This document shows positions 9,001 through 17,468 of a stretch of DNA of 52,229 nucleotides, one piece after another (position 1 is the stretch's first letter; each line of letters starts with the position of its first letter). The notes beneath the pieces are model-generated. The model was not told the origin of the DNA. It ran no database searches and was given only the letters and a program-made list of their open reading frames with translations. A program made the translations under genes and the position numbers. Source of the DNA: Caldilineales bacterium (lineage in GTDB: Bacteria > Chloroflexota > Anaerolineae > J102); NCBI GenBank assembly GCA_024102915.1, contig JAGFJG010000015.1:1-52229 (forward strand), read 5' to 3'.

Positions 9001-10253
9001 AAGTCGTCGTTCAGGCTTTTGGCTCGACCCGTGCGCACCAACGACACGCCGCCGGTTCGCAGCGCGGGCACGCCGTCCGCCGTGGGCGCGTCGATGGCGC
9101 GCTCACCCCCGCCCATGATCTGTTTCGCCAGCGTGGCGCCCATGTTCAGCGCCTTGAGCGCGGCGCCATCCACATCGACCTGCACCACATCGATGTCATT
9201 CGCCGAGGGCGACCACAGCCCGGCGGTCACTTCGCCCTGCCGAGGCACAGGCGCAAATACATCCAGGCCGTTGACGGTCGCCCAAATGTAATTGGTGAAA
9301 GGCGTGATGTCGGTATTGCCGCCCGCGGGCAGGGCGCTGGTCCAGGTCGGGCGCACGCGCACTTTGCGCAGATTGAATTCGTTCAGGGTTTGCGGCAGCG
9401 CAGCGATAGGCACGGTCAGGTCGATGATCAGGCCGAGACGACGCAGCAGTTCGGGGAAATCGCCAAGAGCCGAAAGCATCTGGTGGAAGTCGAATTGCGC
9501 GGTATACGCATCTTGCGCTTCCTGCTCGGTTTGCGGCAGATCGACCGGTTTAGCCTGCGCCGGGCGATAGTGAAAGAGCATGGTGCGGTAGAAGCCATTG
9601 GCGGGCGCGTCCGGCGAAGCGATGCCGGTCGGCTCAATCAATGCCCCGCCGCGCTGCCCCGCCGCTCGCCGCGCCCGTGCCACACTGCGCGCCCGTTCCA
9701 TGCTTTCTTCCAACCGCCGCGACAGATCGGCCTCGGTTTCGCCGCGCAGATTTTCGCCATGCAACAACACCAGATCGCCGAACACCTCGCCCAAGAAACC
9801 CTGGGCATTGTCGCCAACGTCCTCGCTGCGCTGGATGGAGGGCAAATCCTCCGGCGAGTGGATGGCGATATCCTGATAGCGGTCTTTGATGTAATTCAAC
9901 ACCTGGCGCACGGGGAACGTGACGATGGGGCGGTCGGCCATGTCATCGAACACGAAGGGTCGCACCGGCGTATCCGGGCCAAACAACGCCTGCCACAGCG
10001 CAGAATCGGGCGCAGCGCTGGCGACGGCGGCATCGATTTGCACGTTGTTGTCGGTTTCAACGACGAACGAAACCTGGCCGGGTTGCATGAGCGTGGGCCA
10101 GTCGAGGAAATCGGGGAACAGGGCGAGGGTCTGGCCTTCGTCCGTTTTCAGGCGAGCGGCGACAAACACCGACAAGCGCAAAACCCGATCGGCGCCTTCA
10201 CCGCTGAGACCGTTGGGCAGCGCCACCCAGAGTAAAGATTGATTGATTGTCAT
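6093..10253 (-). CDS. Giant protein of unknown function (1386 residues), second gene of a two-gene unit
   Basis: Not recognised as any characterised family. The open frame reaches 10364, but the ATG at 10253 is preceded by GGGAGA at a suitable distance and begins MTINQSLLWVALPNG, so it is preferred. No signal peptide or membrane segment is seen, so the protein is predicted soluble and cytoplasmic unless exported unconventionally. Around residues 575-600 the segment YQFRVRAVDLAGNSP resembles the last strands of a fibronectin type III domain, suggesting a multi-domain beta-rich scaffold. The C terminus ends in the strand-like RLRLVIREFEQF and VHADIIEL. The frame is intact over 4.1 kb with codon use like its neighbours, so it is under selection. 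It begins 28 bases after the stop codon of the 1030-residue gene and must be co-transcribed. Possible roles include a large structural or adhesion-type assembly; this is speculation. Confidence 0.8.
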   Translation of the reverse strand: MTINQSLLWVALPNGLSGEGADRVLRLSVFVAARLKTDEGQTLALFPDFLDWPTLMQPGQVSFVVETDNNVQIDAAVASAAPDSALWQALFGPDTPVRPFVFDDMADRPIVTFPVRQVLNYIKDRYQDIAIHSPEDLPSIQRSEDVGDNAQGFLGEVFGDLVLLHGENLRGETEADLSRRLEESMERARSVARARRAAGQRGGALIEPTGIASPDAPANGFYRTMLFHYRPAQAKPVDLPQTEQEAQDAYTAQFDFHQMLSALGDFPELLRRLGLIIDLTVPIAALPQTLNEFNLRKVRVRPTWTSALPAGGNTDITPFTNYIWATVNGLDVFAPVPRQGEVTAGLWSPSANDIDVVQVDVDGAALKALNMGATLAKQIMGGGERAIDAPTADGVPALRTGGVSLVRTGRAKSLNDDFNRSLDLNTLLEADPANPPALFAEDLTRGYRLDVRDPDAGPWRSLHQRLGTYNALNFAPGPFDIPDEGYTQVSVTGPAQAPNTPVDPASELYLHESLVTWDGWSLSAPRPGKSISRDPRAPDPDAPETQPQRVENKALTSLPLETSFRVQDGTLPRLRFGHRYQFRVRAVDLAGNSPTLDEASAVIEKLAVNAPPVFPKQGELPFSRFEPVNPPELVPREEFTEGESLERMVIRSNFDQNAANYAANHPPYLSENERHAVAPKAALQMIETHGLLDAAFDAKPDLLPPDQVAAIRQEVYALAVRESGNLADTSLPTVRFIRTSDDPDSNEGYAIHSEEQLITPYLPDPWAVGVVLRGLPGVPMGQDTVVRFGGNAWHEATPFRIRIAEGEGASVWDDATRVLTVLMPASAQMTVRVCSLFGGDLEQAALWRWLLEAMEQGKLDAAGFDTLSEMIKESRHWMVTPFRNLTLVHAVQQPLAQPSLQMEAERWQGATRASLRGEVDLHAPSTAKLDLLAAWKETRDDPSKDSWETFDAQAHVTEIPTYLEKQPISLVGIDQEAEDALDLRDERTLIFDTQKCEFVARRLRDGLANPQGNLSPTRRDRMNSQLNLAEKITGHEFGDTRYRHVRYHMTATTRFREYFAPALWQDPANITRVGDEIELDILSTARPAAPHVRYVLPTFAWEQDVQDDGSVSSRRIGGGVRVYLERPWFSSGEGELMAVVLKDSLPDRKARTYEVSTFWGQDPLWFSPPVELPKSSAFKNALRTETHVQLAEFFNEKAQAVLFQPQWDGERKLWYCDLELDTAQAYYPFIRLALARYQPMSLNDLRLSSVVLADFVQTAPDRAASVTRDANDPGVFHVTVAGVTYQALRMLNTAVIPRTSQMRIHIERRRAEIEDETLGWVAASPDDPAIVLTPGGVDARGVTTWTGQIAAPADLIGERLRLVIREFEQFDNSRDERLVHADIIEL

Positions 10254-10281
10254 GGTAGAGGTCTCCCTGTGGGATGGGAAA

Positions 10282-13200
10282 TCAGGCGAAGGCGGCGCAG
10301 TACGCGTCCCAATCGGTAGGCTCGATGGTCTGGGCGAAGGTGGGGTCGCCAGCCGCGCCGGCAAAGCGGCGCTCGATCGAGAGCTTGACGCTCATGCTGA
10401 AGAACAGGACCTTGACGCAGACCGTGACCGAGGCCTGCCCCCAAACCTCGTCGCCGCCGTTATCTTTGTGGCGATAGGTGAAGCCGAGATAGAACTCGAT
10501 GGAAATGCTGATGATGCCCAGCACTTCCAGATAGCCGCCGCAGCGCAGGTAACCGGTCAGCTTCACTTCCGAGCCGGTCATGCTGAAATAGATGCCGGCC
10601 ATGACATACACGCCGCCGCTGGCGATGCCGAGATTGAGCGAGATATTGCCGCCAAACTCAATGGCAGCCTCGATCTGCTCGATGCCGCCGGCATTGAGGC
10701 TGATGGCGAAGAATCCACCGCCGCCGAACAGGGTCACGGTGACGATGAACGGCTTGTGGCGTTCGGAGATAGCGAAACGCACGGCGGCAGGCTTGCCCAC
10801 GAACGGCAGGGATAGCTTCGCCGACAGGGCGATGTTTTGAATGCTGAAAATACCGACGCCAAAGCTGGGAATGGCGAGTGTGAATCCGGCCATGATGCCG
10901 GTGGCATCGACATTGATGTAGGGCGGGTCGCTGAACCCGTCGGAGGGGATCAGGTTTTTGAGCGTGCTCACGAATGCCAACGGGCCGATGAAGTCGATGT
11001 CCAGCCCCTCGGCGCTGATGTCCATTTTCTGGCCGCTGCGCGAGAGGAAGGTGAGCCGCGCCAGCTTGAGTTGCATCGCCCCGGCGAAGACCAGCGCGAA
11101 GTTCGTGAGGTCGCCGCGGATGTCAAACTTCTGGCCGCTGCCATCGGTGGGGATGAGCAGTGACGCCCGCAGCACAAGTTGGGCGTCGGGCCAGCCCGGA
11201 ACCTGGGTCAGCAATTGGAAAAACGGGATGTTCACAGGTGCGAGTTCCGGCTTCCACACATAACGCACTTCCATCGCCGTGGGCCGGGCCGCGGGATCGG
11301 CAGGGTTGACGCCCGGCGGGAAGAGTTCTCGACGCAGGATGAGCGGCACTTTCAGCAGGAAATTGGGATCGTTCAGCCGTTGTTCTAGTTCTTCGGGCAA
11401 CAGGTTGGCGGCAGCGATCTCGGCGGGGTCGAATCCGACGTTCTTTTTCAGGATGTCGCTCAGTTTCAGCCCGCCTAACAGGTTGGCCTGATCGAAAACG
11501 CTGGTGTCGAACGAGCCCTGTTTGAGCGAGTCGGGCTTGCCCACTGGCCCCATGCTGCGGCTCAACCCGCCGATGCTGCTGTCGGGCTTGATCAGGCCAC
11601 CGGCTTTGTCGGCGGCAAAGGGCAGCGCCAGCCCGTTCTTCAGTTTTGCGAAGACCTCGGCTTTGTTCTGCGGCGCATCCAGACCGTGGTCGAGATAGGT
11701 TAGGTCGAATTCGATTTCGGTGTTGGTGGGTTTGCCCAGCAATTGCTCGACTGCCGCAATGTTGACTTGCGCCGAAACGATCTCAGGCAAGTAGGGCGGA
11801 TGCGCGGGCGGCAATGCGTTCACGTTGCCGACCTGCTGCGCCTGGAACACAACCGAACTGGTCTTCACCTGCGTCTTGCCGGGGTCATCGGGCTGGCTGG
11901 GAGCGAGGGCGACAGGCTGGCTGCGCAGTTCGACCGTGCGCTGCGCCAGCGTGGACGCCGCATTGTATTGCTGCAAAATCTGCGTCCAATCAGAGGCGTT
12001 GGCGACGGCGCGCAGGGGGATGACCAGGAGCGGGCGCTCGAACGTGACCGTGCGCCCGTCCCAATCTTCGGCCACGAATTTGAACAGGAAATCGCGCCCG
12101 CCCACGCGCGGCCAGAACGCCTTGGTGAAATCGGCGGGATCGAGCGCGGGCGTCACGTCGGTGGTGATCTGCATGCGGCGGAATGGCTGTTCGCGCGAGC
12201 CGTGCGCGTAGGCAGACCCTAGTCCGGCGTAGTCTTTGTCGCGCTCTTGCGGCATGACGTATACGCGCTGACGAAGGTATGCCACCGACCCGAAGATGCC
12301 GACCGGGCCTTGCGGCGTCTGATCGGTGCGGATGAAGGTGGGGTGAAACTCGCGCTCGGTGATGGTGATGATGGAGGCGCGATTGGCAACGTCGGCCAGG
12401 AACGCTTTCTCGACCGTGCGCACATACTGGTCGCGCCCTTGCGCGGTGCGATGCGTCCATTGTTCGAGCGCAAGCTGGGGATAGCCCAGGCCGTCGTTGT
12501 TCCCCGGAATGATGGTGGGGTAATCCCAGGCGCTTTCGATGTCCGACCAGGCGCCGAGCGCGGACAGCATCAGGCGTTTGACGTTGACCGGTCGAGGGAT
12601 GTATTTGTTCGGCAGGCCTTTCGCACCCAGCCGCATGCGCCAGATGAATTGGCGAATGGGACTGCCAACCACCCAGGCGGGCGGTTGCGGCAGGCTGAAA
12701 TCGGAACTCAGGCGGGGGATATCGCGGCGGTCGGGGCGCTTGAGCGAAGTGGTAAAGGGGATTTCGGGATCGGTGGTCCACAGCACACGGGCCGTGCGCG
12801 TGGCGCTGGGTCGCACGAAGGTCTGGCCCTGCTCGTCGACGCCGCGCTCGCCCAGTTGCGTGCGCCACAATTCATAACGACCGTCGTGTGCGATGGGGGC
12901 GATTTCGTGCAGCCAGCCGCCGGATGCGTCGGGCGAAAGCATGAGACCGACGGGAAGCTCCAGCGCGGTCTGTTTCCCGCCCGGCTGGGCCAGCCCCGGC
13001 CCCTGCGTGGCGTCGGGGGGCAGCGCGCCGGGGGCGAGCACGGGTTCGTATTTTGTCCAATCGAGCAGCGTCTCCAGCGTCAACGGCAGAGTGTCGACGC
13101 CGTCGGGGATGCGGAAGACCAGCCGGCTCGGCCCCGACACCCAGCTTCGCACCGGAACCTGGCCCGGCGGCAATGTGCCGGCTTCGTTTTGTGGGAATGC

Positions 13201-13374
13201 TTCCTCGGCGACGTTCTGGCTGGGGAAATGCACAACCAGAAAGGCCGGTTCGCCCGCGTCGCGTCGCACCAGTTGCGCGGGCGCGCCATCCAGCGCCATA
13301 TTGTAAAGCTGTACTCGCAAGGCCAGCAGATCTTCCTTGCGCAGTATTTCAAATATCAGCGTTTCTTCGTCCAT
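10282..13374 (-). CDS. Giant protein of unknown function (1030 residues), first gene of a two-gene unit
   Basis: No characterised family recognised. The ATG at 13374 (MDEETLIFEIL) is preferred over the slightly longer frame; AAGGCGG lies upstream. The N-terminal half is rich in aromatic and Arg residues, with a striking stretch at about 318-350 (YVRTVEKAFLADVANRAS, then TITEREFHPTF). The last 150 residues (from about 880) alternate Gly with hydrophobic residues (FGGGGFFAISLNAGG, then EFGGNISLNLGIASGG), the pattern of amphipathic beta strands, and end in an Arg-rich tail. No signal peptide is evident, which argues against a conventional outer-membrane barrel. It is followed after 28 bases by the 1386-residue gene. 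The pair occupies over 7 kb with no recognisable enzyme, regulator or mobility gene beside it. Confidence 0.8.
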   Translation of the reverse strand: MDEETLIFEILRKEDLLALRVQLYNMALDGAPAQLVRRDAGEPAFLVVHFPSQNVAEEAFPQNEAGTLPPGQVPVRSWVSGPSRLVFRIPDGVDTLPLTLETLLDWTKYEPVLAPGALPPDATQGPGLAQPGGKQTALELPVGLMLSPDASGGWLHEIAPIAHDGRYELWRTQLGERGVDEQGQTFVRPSATRTARVLWTTDPEIPFTTSLKRPDRRDIPRLSSDFSLPQPPAWVVGSPIRQFIWRMRLGAKGLPNKYIPRPVNVKRLMLSALGAWSDIESAWDYPTIIPGNNDGLGYPQLALEQWTHRTAQGRDQYVRTVEKAFLADVANRASIITITEREFHPTFIRTDQTPQGPVGIFGSVAYLRQRVYVMPQERDKDYAGLGSAYAHGSREQPFRRMQITTDVTPALDPADFTKAFWPRVGGRDFLFKFVAEDWDGRTVTFERPLLVIPLRAVANASDWTQILQQYNAASTLAQRTVELRSQPVALAPSQPDDPGKTQVKTSSVVFQAQQVGNVNALPPAHPPYLPEIVSAQVNIAAVEQLLGKPTNTEIEFDLTYLDHGLDAPQNKAEVFAKLKNGLALPFAADKAGGLIKPDSSIGGLSRSMGPVGKPDSLKQGSFDTSVFDQANLLGGLKLSDILKKNVGFDPAEIAAANLLPEELEQRLNDPNFLLKVPLILRRELFPPGVNPADPAARPTAMEVRYVWKPELAPVNIPFFQLLTQVPGWPDAQLVLRASLLIPTDGSGQKFDIRGDLTNFALVFAGAMQLKLARLTFLSRSGQKMDISAEGLDIDFIGPLAFVSTLKNLIPSDGFSDPPYINVDATGIMAGFTLAIPSFGVGIFSIQNIALSAKLSLPFVGKPAAVRFAISERHKPFIVTVTLFGGGGFFAISLNAGGIEQIEAAIEFGGNISLNLGIASGGVYVMAGIYFSMTGSEVKLTGYLRCGGYLEVLGIISISIEFYLGFTYRHKDNGGDEVWGQASVTVCVKVLFFSMSVKLSIERRFAGAAGDPTFAQTIEPTDWDAYCAAFA

Positions 13375-13679
13375 CGAATTCAACCGCCTTGGCACAACCG
13401 ATAGAGGCTGTGCCGAACCGCCTCAGAAGCCGGGCAAGCGGCCGGCCGCGCAGATCACCAACGGACAGAGCGAGAACACATCCACAGATAGGGGAAGCGT
13501 TGCGGGCAGGGCCTTATTCATCGAACTGCGTCTGCGATGAAGACGCCAGCTTCAGAAATGTCGGGCCTGGGGAAGACCTGGATGTATTCCGTTATCGTCC
13601 CTGGCTCCACAATGTCAGGGAAGGCGTGATTGTAGCACTACCCGATCACCCCGTCCAATCGCATGCGAGAGGCTTGATT
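13375..13679. other. 305-bp intergenic region upstream of the giant gene pair
   Basis: No gene is seen. It should contain the promoter of the leftward giant-gene unit. A hairpin with arms GGCACAACC (13391-13399) and GGCTGTGCC (13406-13414), one mismatch and a 6-base loop, lies 17 bases before the ATG and may be an operator or leader stem. A 12-base palindrome GCGGCCGGCCGC is at 13438-13449. No convincing -10/-35 pair was found. Confidence 0.45.
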
Positions 13680-14054
13680 TCAGGCGAGCAAGATTTCAAT
13701 CAAACGCGGCGCAAAGAGAATGACGGCAACGAGCACAGCGGTGATCGCCGCCAACAATACGGCTGCAGCCGCGGTATCTTTGGCGATCTTGGCGAGGGGA
13801 TGATGCTGCGGGCTGATAAGATCGACCAGGGCTTCGATGGCGGTATTCATCGCCTCCGCCGCGAAAACGAATCCGATCGTGAGTATCAGCGCCGCCCATT
13901 CCGCCGCAGTTAGGCCCAACCACATCGCCAACCCCAGCGCCACAATCGTCAAAATGATGTGAATACGGGCGTTGCGCTGGCTGCGCACTAGATGACGGAT
14001 GCCAGCGCCAGCAAATCCAAAAGAATGCAAAAAAGAGGCGATACTGTTTTTCAT
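13680..14054 (-). CDS. dgkA: Diacylglycerol/undecaprenol kinase family protein (DgkA-like)
   Basis: A 124-residue integral membrane kinase of the prokaryotic DgkA family, which phosphorylates diacylglycerol or, in Gram-positive relatives, undecaprenol to recycle the wall-lipid carrier. Three hydrophobic helices are visible, and the family motif with Glu and Asn is present in FAAEAMNTAIEALVD. The ATG at 14054 overlaps the ybeY stop codon (ATGA), so the start is fixed by coupling; the longer frame reading into ybeY is rejected. As last gene of the yqeY-pgpH-ybeY-dgkA operon it matches the order seen in many Gram-positive-type genomes. Which lipid is the substrate cannot be decided here. Confidence 0.88.
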   Translation of the reverse strand: MKNSIASFLHSFGFAGAGIRHLVRSQRNARIHIILTIVALGLAMWLGLTAAEWAALILTIGFVFAAEAMNTAIEALVDLISPQHHPLAKIAKDTAAAAVLLAAITAVLVAVILFAPRLIEILLA

Positions 14055-14503
14055 CCCGCACGCAGAGAGGCGAGGATGGCCTCTTGCCTCGCCCACATCA
14101 CCGCCTCTTCCTCGGTCTCGGCATGGTCATAGCCCAACAGGTGCAGGACGCCATGCACCACCAGCAGGTCCAATTCATCGGCGATGGCGCCGCCCCGTTC
14201 TTCAGCCTGGCGGGCGGAGTAAGGATAGGCGATCACAATATCGCCAAGGTAGGGAGCGAAGCCCGGCGGCAGCGAGAACTTGTGCTCTTCGTCCGTAAAC
14301 GCTGGGAAGCTGAGCACATCGGTCGGGCCAGAGTGACCCAAAAACCGCTGGTTCAATTCCGCTATCTCGGCATCATTGGTGACCACCACCGTGATATCCC
14401 CCTCGATCTGCTCATACTCCAGCGCCCGATTTATCGCCCTCTCCAGCCGCGGGGATGATACAAGCGCCTCGAACTCGTCGTCGATGTCGAGTTCGATTGC
14501 CAT
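14051..14503 (-). CDS. ybeY: Endoribonuclease YbeY, rRNA maturation factor
   Basis: A zinc-dependent single-strand RNase needed for 16S rRNA 3'-end maturation and ribosome quality control. The hallmark three-His site is in the segment HGVLHLLGYDH near the C terminus. Taking the ATG at 14503 gives 150 residues and a start 12 bases after the pgpH stop; a TTG at 14518 that overlaps the pgpH stop is an alternative adding five residues. The 3' end overlaps the dgkA start. Its place between pgpH and dgkA is the conserved neighbourhood of this gene in many phyla. Confidence 0.93.
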   Translation of the reverse strand: MAIELDIDDEFEALVSSPRLERAINRALEYEQIEGDITVVVTNDAEIAELNQRFLGHSGPTDVLSFPAFTDEEHKFSLPPGFAPYLGDIVIAYPYSARQAEERGGAIADELDLLVVHGVLHLLGYDHAETEEEAVMWARQEAILASLRAG

Positions 14504-14514
14504 GACGTTGTTGC

Positions 14515-16686
14515 TCAATTGCCGATCGCAGGCCGGACGCCGGGGAGAGGCACGACCGGCGGAGATGTGCTCGCGCCGCTGGGATACTTAATGCGTGGAT
14601 GATGAACGCTCTGTAACACGCGCAGGAAGGCGCTGCTGATCATATCCAGGTCGCGCAAAGTCAGTGGGGAATCGGCCAGTTGACCTGAGAGCAGCCTGCG
14701 GTTGATCACGCTGTTGATCACCTCGAGCATTTCTTCAGGCGTCTCGGGGTTCATCGCCCGCACAGTCGCCTCACAGCCGTCGGCCAGCATTAAGATCGCC
14801 GTTTCGCGTGAGCGAGGCCGCGGGCCGGGATAGCGGAACAGGGATTCGTCCATCATCTCCGGCGAATCGTGCTCCTGGCTGGCCATGTGATAGAAGTACT
14901 CGACACGGGTTGTGCCATGATGTTCGCGGATGAAGTTGACGATTGTCTGCGGCAGCCTGTACTTATTGGCCAGATCGATGCCATCGCTGACATGGCTGAT
15001 GATGATGCGTGCGCTCGTGTAGGGGTCAAGTCGATCATGCGGGTTGATCCCGTCACGGTTGTTCTCGAAAAAGAAATAGGGCCGTACCGTTTTGCCGATG
15101 TCATGGTAATAGCCGCCGACGCGGGTCAGCAGGGAATCGGCGCCGATGGCATTGGCCGCTTCCTCCGCCATATTGCTGACCAACAGGGTGTGGTAATAAG
15201 TGCCGGGAGCCTTCAAGAGCAACTGCCGCAACAGAGGTTGCGTTGGCCGCGAGAGCTCCAGAAGCTGGAGGCTGGTAGTCAGGCCGAACACCTGGCCCAG
15301 CAAATAGTAAACAACCAGTGTAAAACTGCTGGCGAAGATGCCATTGATCACGGCAGCCGACGCCAATTCCAGCAGAGTGCGGCTATCGATGATTTCGATC
15401 TGCGAAACACGAAATATCGCCAATACCGTGAGATTCGCCAGAATGATCCATACCCCGGCTCGAGCGAAACTGTTCAGCCGTTCGCCCCGGCCCAAAGCCA
15501 GACCGCCGGCCAGAGAACCGACGAGCGCATAAACCACGATTTCGGTATTCCCGCCGGTGTACACTGCGATGAGTATGGCGACGACCACGGTGGCGATGAC
15601 GCCAATCGACAGATCGATCAGTGAGCCGAGCAGCATGGTCATCGCTGCCAGAGGAAGCAGATAGGCTACGACGCCCTGGGCGGGTGTGATGATTTTGGCC
15701 AGCACCACGAACGCGGCGAAGATAACGCCAAGCAGCAGGACTTGTAATCGCTCCGACCAAATCTCGGGGCGCTGATAGCTGGTGAACGCCATCATCAATA
15801 GCGTGAGGGTAACGGCCAGCAATCCCGCACCCAGATAGTCGCGCCAGGTCCGTCTCACATTGAGCAAGCCCAGGCTATTGAGCGCTTCGATGTCCAGAGC
15901 ATCCAGACGATCCCCGGAACGCACGATGATCTCTCCGGCGGCGATGGTGCGATCGACCGGCTCAACGGCGTTCACTGCCTCGGTCTGGGCGGTTTCTGTG
16001 CGCTCGGCGTCGAAAAAGGAATTGGGTCTCAGCAGCCCCTGCACGATCTCACTGACGACGCTGGTCTCATCATCATTCAGCCCAAAACCGATCAGGCTGG
16101 GCACTCGCCGCTGCGCCGCCGGAAGCTCCCCTTCGCGGATCACATTGCGCATGGAGAGGTCGAGCACCCGCGCCGTTTCCGATGCCATGGCCGTCCAGCT
16201 ATCGTCGGACGCCTGCAGGATGAGTAGAATAGTCGGCTCGGTCAATTTGAGATCGGAGATCGCCAGCAACCACTGCGTCTTCTGGGTCTCATCGGCATAG
16301 GGATCCTGACGCACTTTGTCGATATACGACAGGACTAATTCCACCCTGGCTAACTGTTGGCGTGCGACCCGCGTCTGTAACGGTTCGTAGACTTTCGCCA
16401 CATCGGCGGCGGCACGCGTGCGCGCTTCCTCGGTCAGAACCTCGCTCTGATAGGTGATTGGCCGCGGCGCCCGGACATCGACCGAGCTGATATCGCCCGC
16501 CTGCACATTCAGATTCGAACTGCCAGACCAGTTCAGAACCAGGGTGGCGAATATGACGAGCGCAACAAACAGAAAGAACAGCGCACCATTCAGTCGTACT
16601 TGCCAACGGACCGGGCCAAATCGTCTCAGCCCCAGCCCATCGTCTTCATCCAAACTAGGCGGCAAGATAGCCCGCTCGTCATTCAT
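14515..16686 (-). CDS. pgpH: PgpH-type 7TM-HD phosphohydrolase (cyclic di-AMP phosphodiesterase)
   Basis: Predicted membrane-bound c-di-AMP phosphodiesterase that sets second-messenger levels for potassium and turgor control. The 723-residue protein has one N-terminal transmembrane helix (about residues 33-52), a large extracytoplasmic 7TMR-HDED region to about 285, seven hydrophobic helices to about 475, and a cytoplasmic HD domain. Metal-binding residues are visible in YYHTLLVSNMAEEA, GGYYHDIGKT, ISHVSDG and REHHGTTR. It lies 13 bases after yqeY and 12 bases or less before ybeY. No c-di-AMP cyclase is seen in this window. Activity on c-di-AMP is established for Listeria PgpH and inferred here. 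Confidence 0.92.
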   Translation of the reverse strand: MNDERAILPPSLDEDDGLGLRRFGPVRWQVRLNGALFFLFVALVIFATLVLNWSGSSNLNVQAGDISSVDVRAPRPITYQSEVLTEEARTRAAADVAKVYEPLQTRVARQQLARVELVLSYIDKVRQDPYADETQKTQWLLAISDLKLTEPTILLILQASDDSWTAMASETARVLDLSMRNVIREGELPAAQRRVPSLIGFGLNDDETSVVSEIVQGLLRPNSFFDAERTETAQTEAVNAVEPVDRTIAAGEIIVRSGDRLDALDIEALNSLGLLNVRRTWRDYLGAGLLAVTLTLLMMAFTSYQRPEIWSERLQVLLLGVIFAAFVVLAKIITPAQGVVAYLLPLAAMTMLLGSLIDLSIGVIATVVVAILIAVYTGGNTEIVVYALVGSLAGGLALGRGERLNSFARAGVWIILANLTVLAIFRVSQIEIIDSRTLLELASAAVINGIFASSFTLVVYYLLGQVFGLTTSLQLLELSRPTQPLLRQLLLKAPGTYYHTLLVSNMAEEAANAIGADSLLTRVGGYYHDIGKTVRPYFFFENNRDGINPHDRLDPYTSARIIISHVSDGIDLANKYRLPQTIVNFIREHHGTTRVEYFYHMASQEHDSPEMMDESLFRYPGPRPRSRETAILMLADGCEATVRAMNPETPEEMLEVINSVINRRLLSGQLADSPLTLRDLDMISSAFLRVLQSVHHPRIKYPSGASTSPPVVPLPGVRPAIGN

Positions 16687-16699
16687 ACGTCGCTGCGTC

Positions 16700-17149
16700 T
16701 CATTCGGCCAAAAGCTGTCGGACGACCTCGTTGACCAGGCGTCCGTCCGCCTGACCCTTCAGCCTGGGCATCAACACGCCCATCACCCGGCCCATATCGC
16801 GCGGGCTGCTGGCCCCGACCTCGCTGATTACAGCCTGGGCATGCTGGCGGATTGTCTCTTTATCCATTTGCGTGGGCAGATAACGCTCGATCACCGCCAG
16901 TTCTTCCTGTTCGCCCGCCACCAGATCCATCCGTCCGCCCTGGCGAAAAGCTTCGATGCTATCCTGGCGCTGCTTCGCCTCCTTACGCAAAACGGCGATG
17001 ATCTGGTCGTCGGTCAAAGGCTGATCATCCTGGTTTTTCTGGGCGACGCTGATGGACGACTTGACGCCGCGCAGGGCGCGTTTTCCGGCGTCGTCGCCCG
17101 ATTTCATGGCGGTTTTCAGATCTTGATTGAGGGTGTCGAGCAGGGTCAT
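16700..17149 (-). CDS. yqeY: GatB/YqeY domain protein
   Basis: A 149-residue stand-alone YqeY domain, related to the tRNA-binding tail of GatB in the amidotransferase complex but of uncertain function when free-standing. The typical features are LRGVKSSI near residue 30, the RQDSIEAFRQGGR segment, and the C-terminal DMGRVMGVLMPRLKGQADG motif. The frame continues upstream to 17311 through the hairpin-rich intergenic element, but MTLLDTLNQDL is the conserved start. It heads the yqeY-pgpH-ybeY-dgkA unit; no clear Shine-Dalgarno sequence precedes it. Confidence 0.9.
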   Translation of the reverse strand: MTLLDTLNQDLKTAMKSGDDAGKRALRGVKSSISVAQKNQDDQPLTDDQIIAVLRKEAKQRQDSIEAFRQGGRMDLVAGEQEELAVIERYLPTQMDKETIRQHAQAVISEVGASSPRDMGRVMGVLMPRLKGQADGRLVNEVVRQLLAE

Positions 17150-17233
17150 GGGCGGGTTGGAGTTCAGGTGATCGAGGGATTGATTGTGTAGATTAAGGTG
17201 TGTAACTGAATTACGCAGTTTCAAGACGAACTT

Positions 17234-17398
17234 GCGGGGGACACCCCCGCCCCCCCGCTTGGGGGACATTACATTCCCCCAAACCCCCTCGAAAGGTCTG
17301 TGTGCAAACACAGTTTTGCGTCTAAAACGAGACCTTACGGGGGGTTTCAGGGGGACGTAGTGCCCCCTGAAGGGGGGCTCCGGGGGTATCCCCCGGAG
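17234..17398. repeat. GC-rich multi-hairpin element
   Basis: Five stems in 165 bases. (a) GCGGGGG/CCCCCGC, 17234-17250, 3-base loop. (b) CCCCC/GGGGG, 17252-17265, loop GCTT. (c) An imperfect long stem 17281-17299 with 17330-17347, enclosing CTGTGT/ACACAG (17298-17313) closed by a GCAA tetraloop. (d) TCAGGGGG/CCCCCTGA, 17347-17370, perfect 8 bp. (e) CTCCGGGGG/CCCCCGGAG, 17378-17398, perfect 9 bp. It fills most of the 319-base gap between the ATP-binding gene and yqeY. It may be a dispersed mobile repeat or a structured RNA; no coding potential is seen in it. Confidence 0.75.
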
Positions 17399-17468
17399 AC
17401 AAAGGATCAGAGCAGCAGGCTTTGCTAAAGATTCATTCCAGCGTATGCTTAAAACAGGCAGTGACAGC

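Noticed and set aside
8511..10235. Long plus-strand open frame of 574 codons inside the giant gene
   Set aside because: It lies wholly opposite the 1386-residue gene, is Arg/Gly/His-rich with no domain, and is the usual antisense shadow of GC-rich coding DNA.
12247..13404. Plus-strand open frame of 385 codons opposite the first giant gene
   Set aside because: Same reason: low-complexity Arg/Gly/Gln composition and no ribosome binding site or conserved motif.
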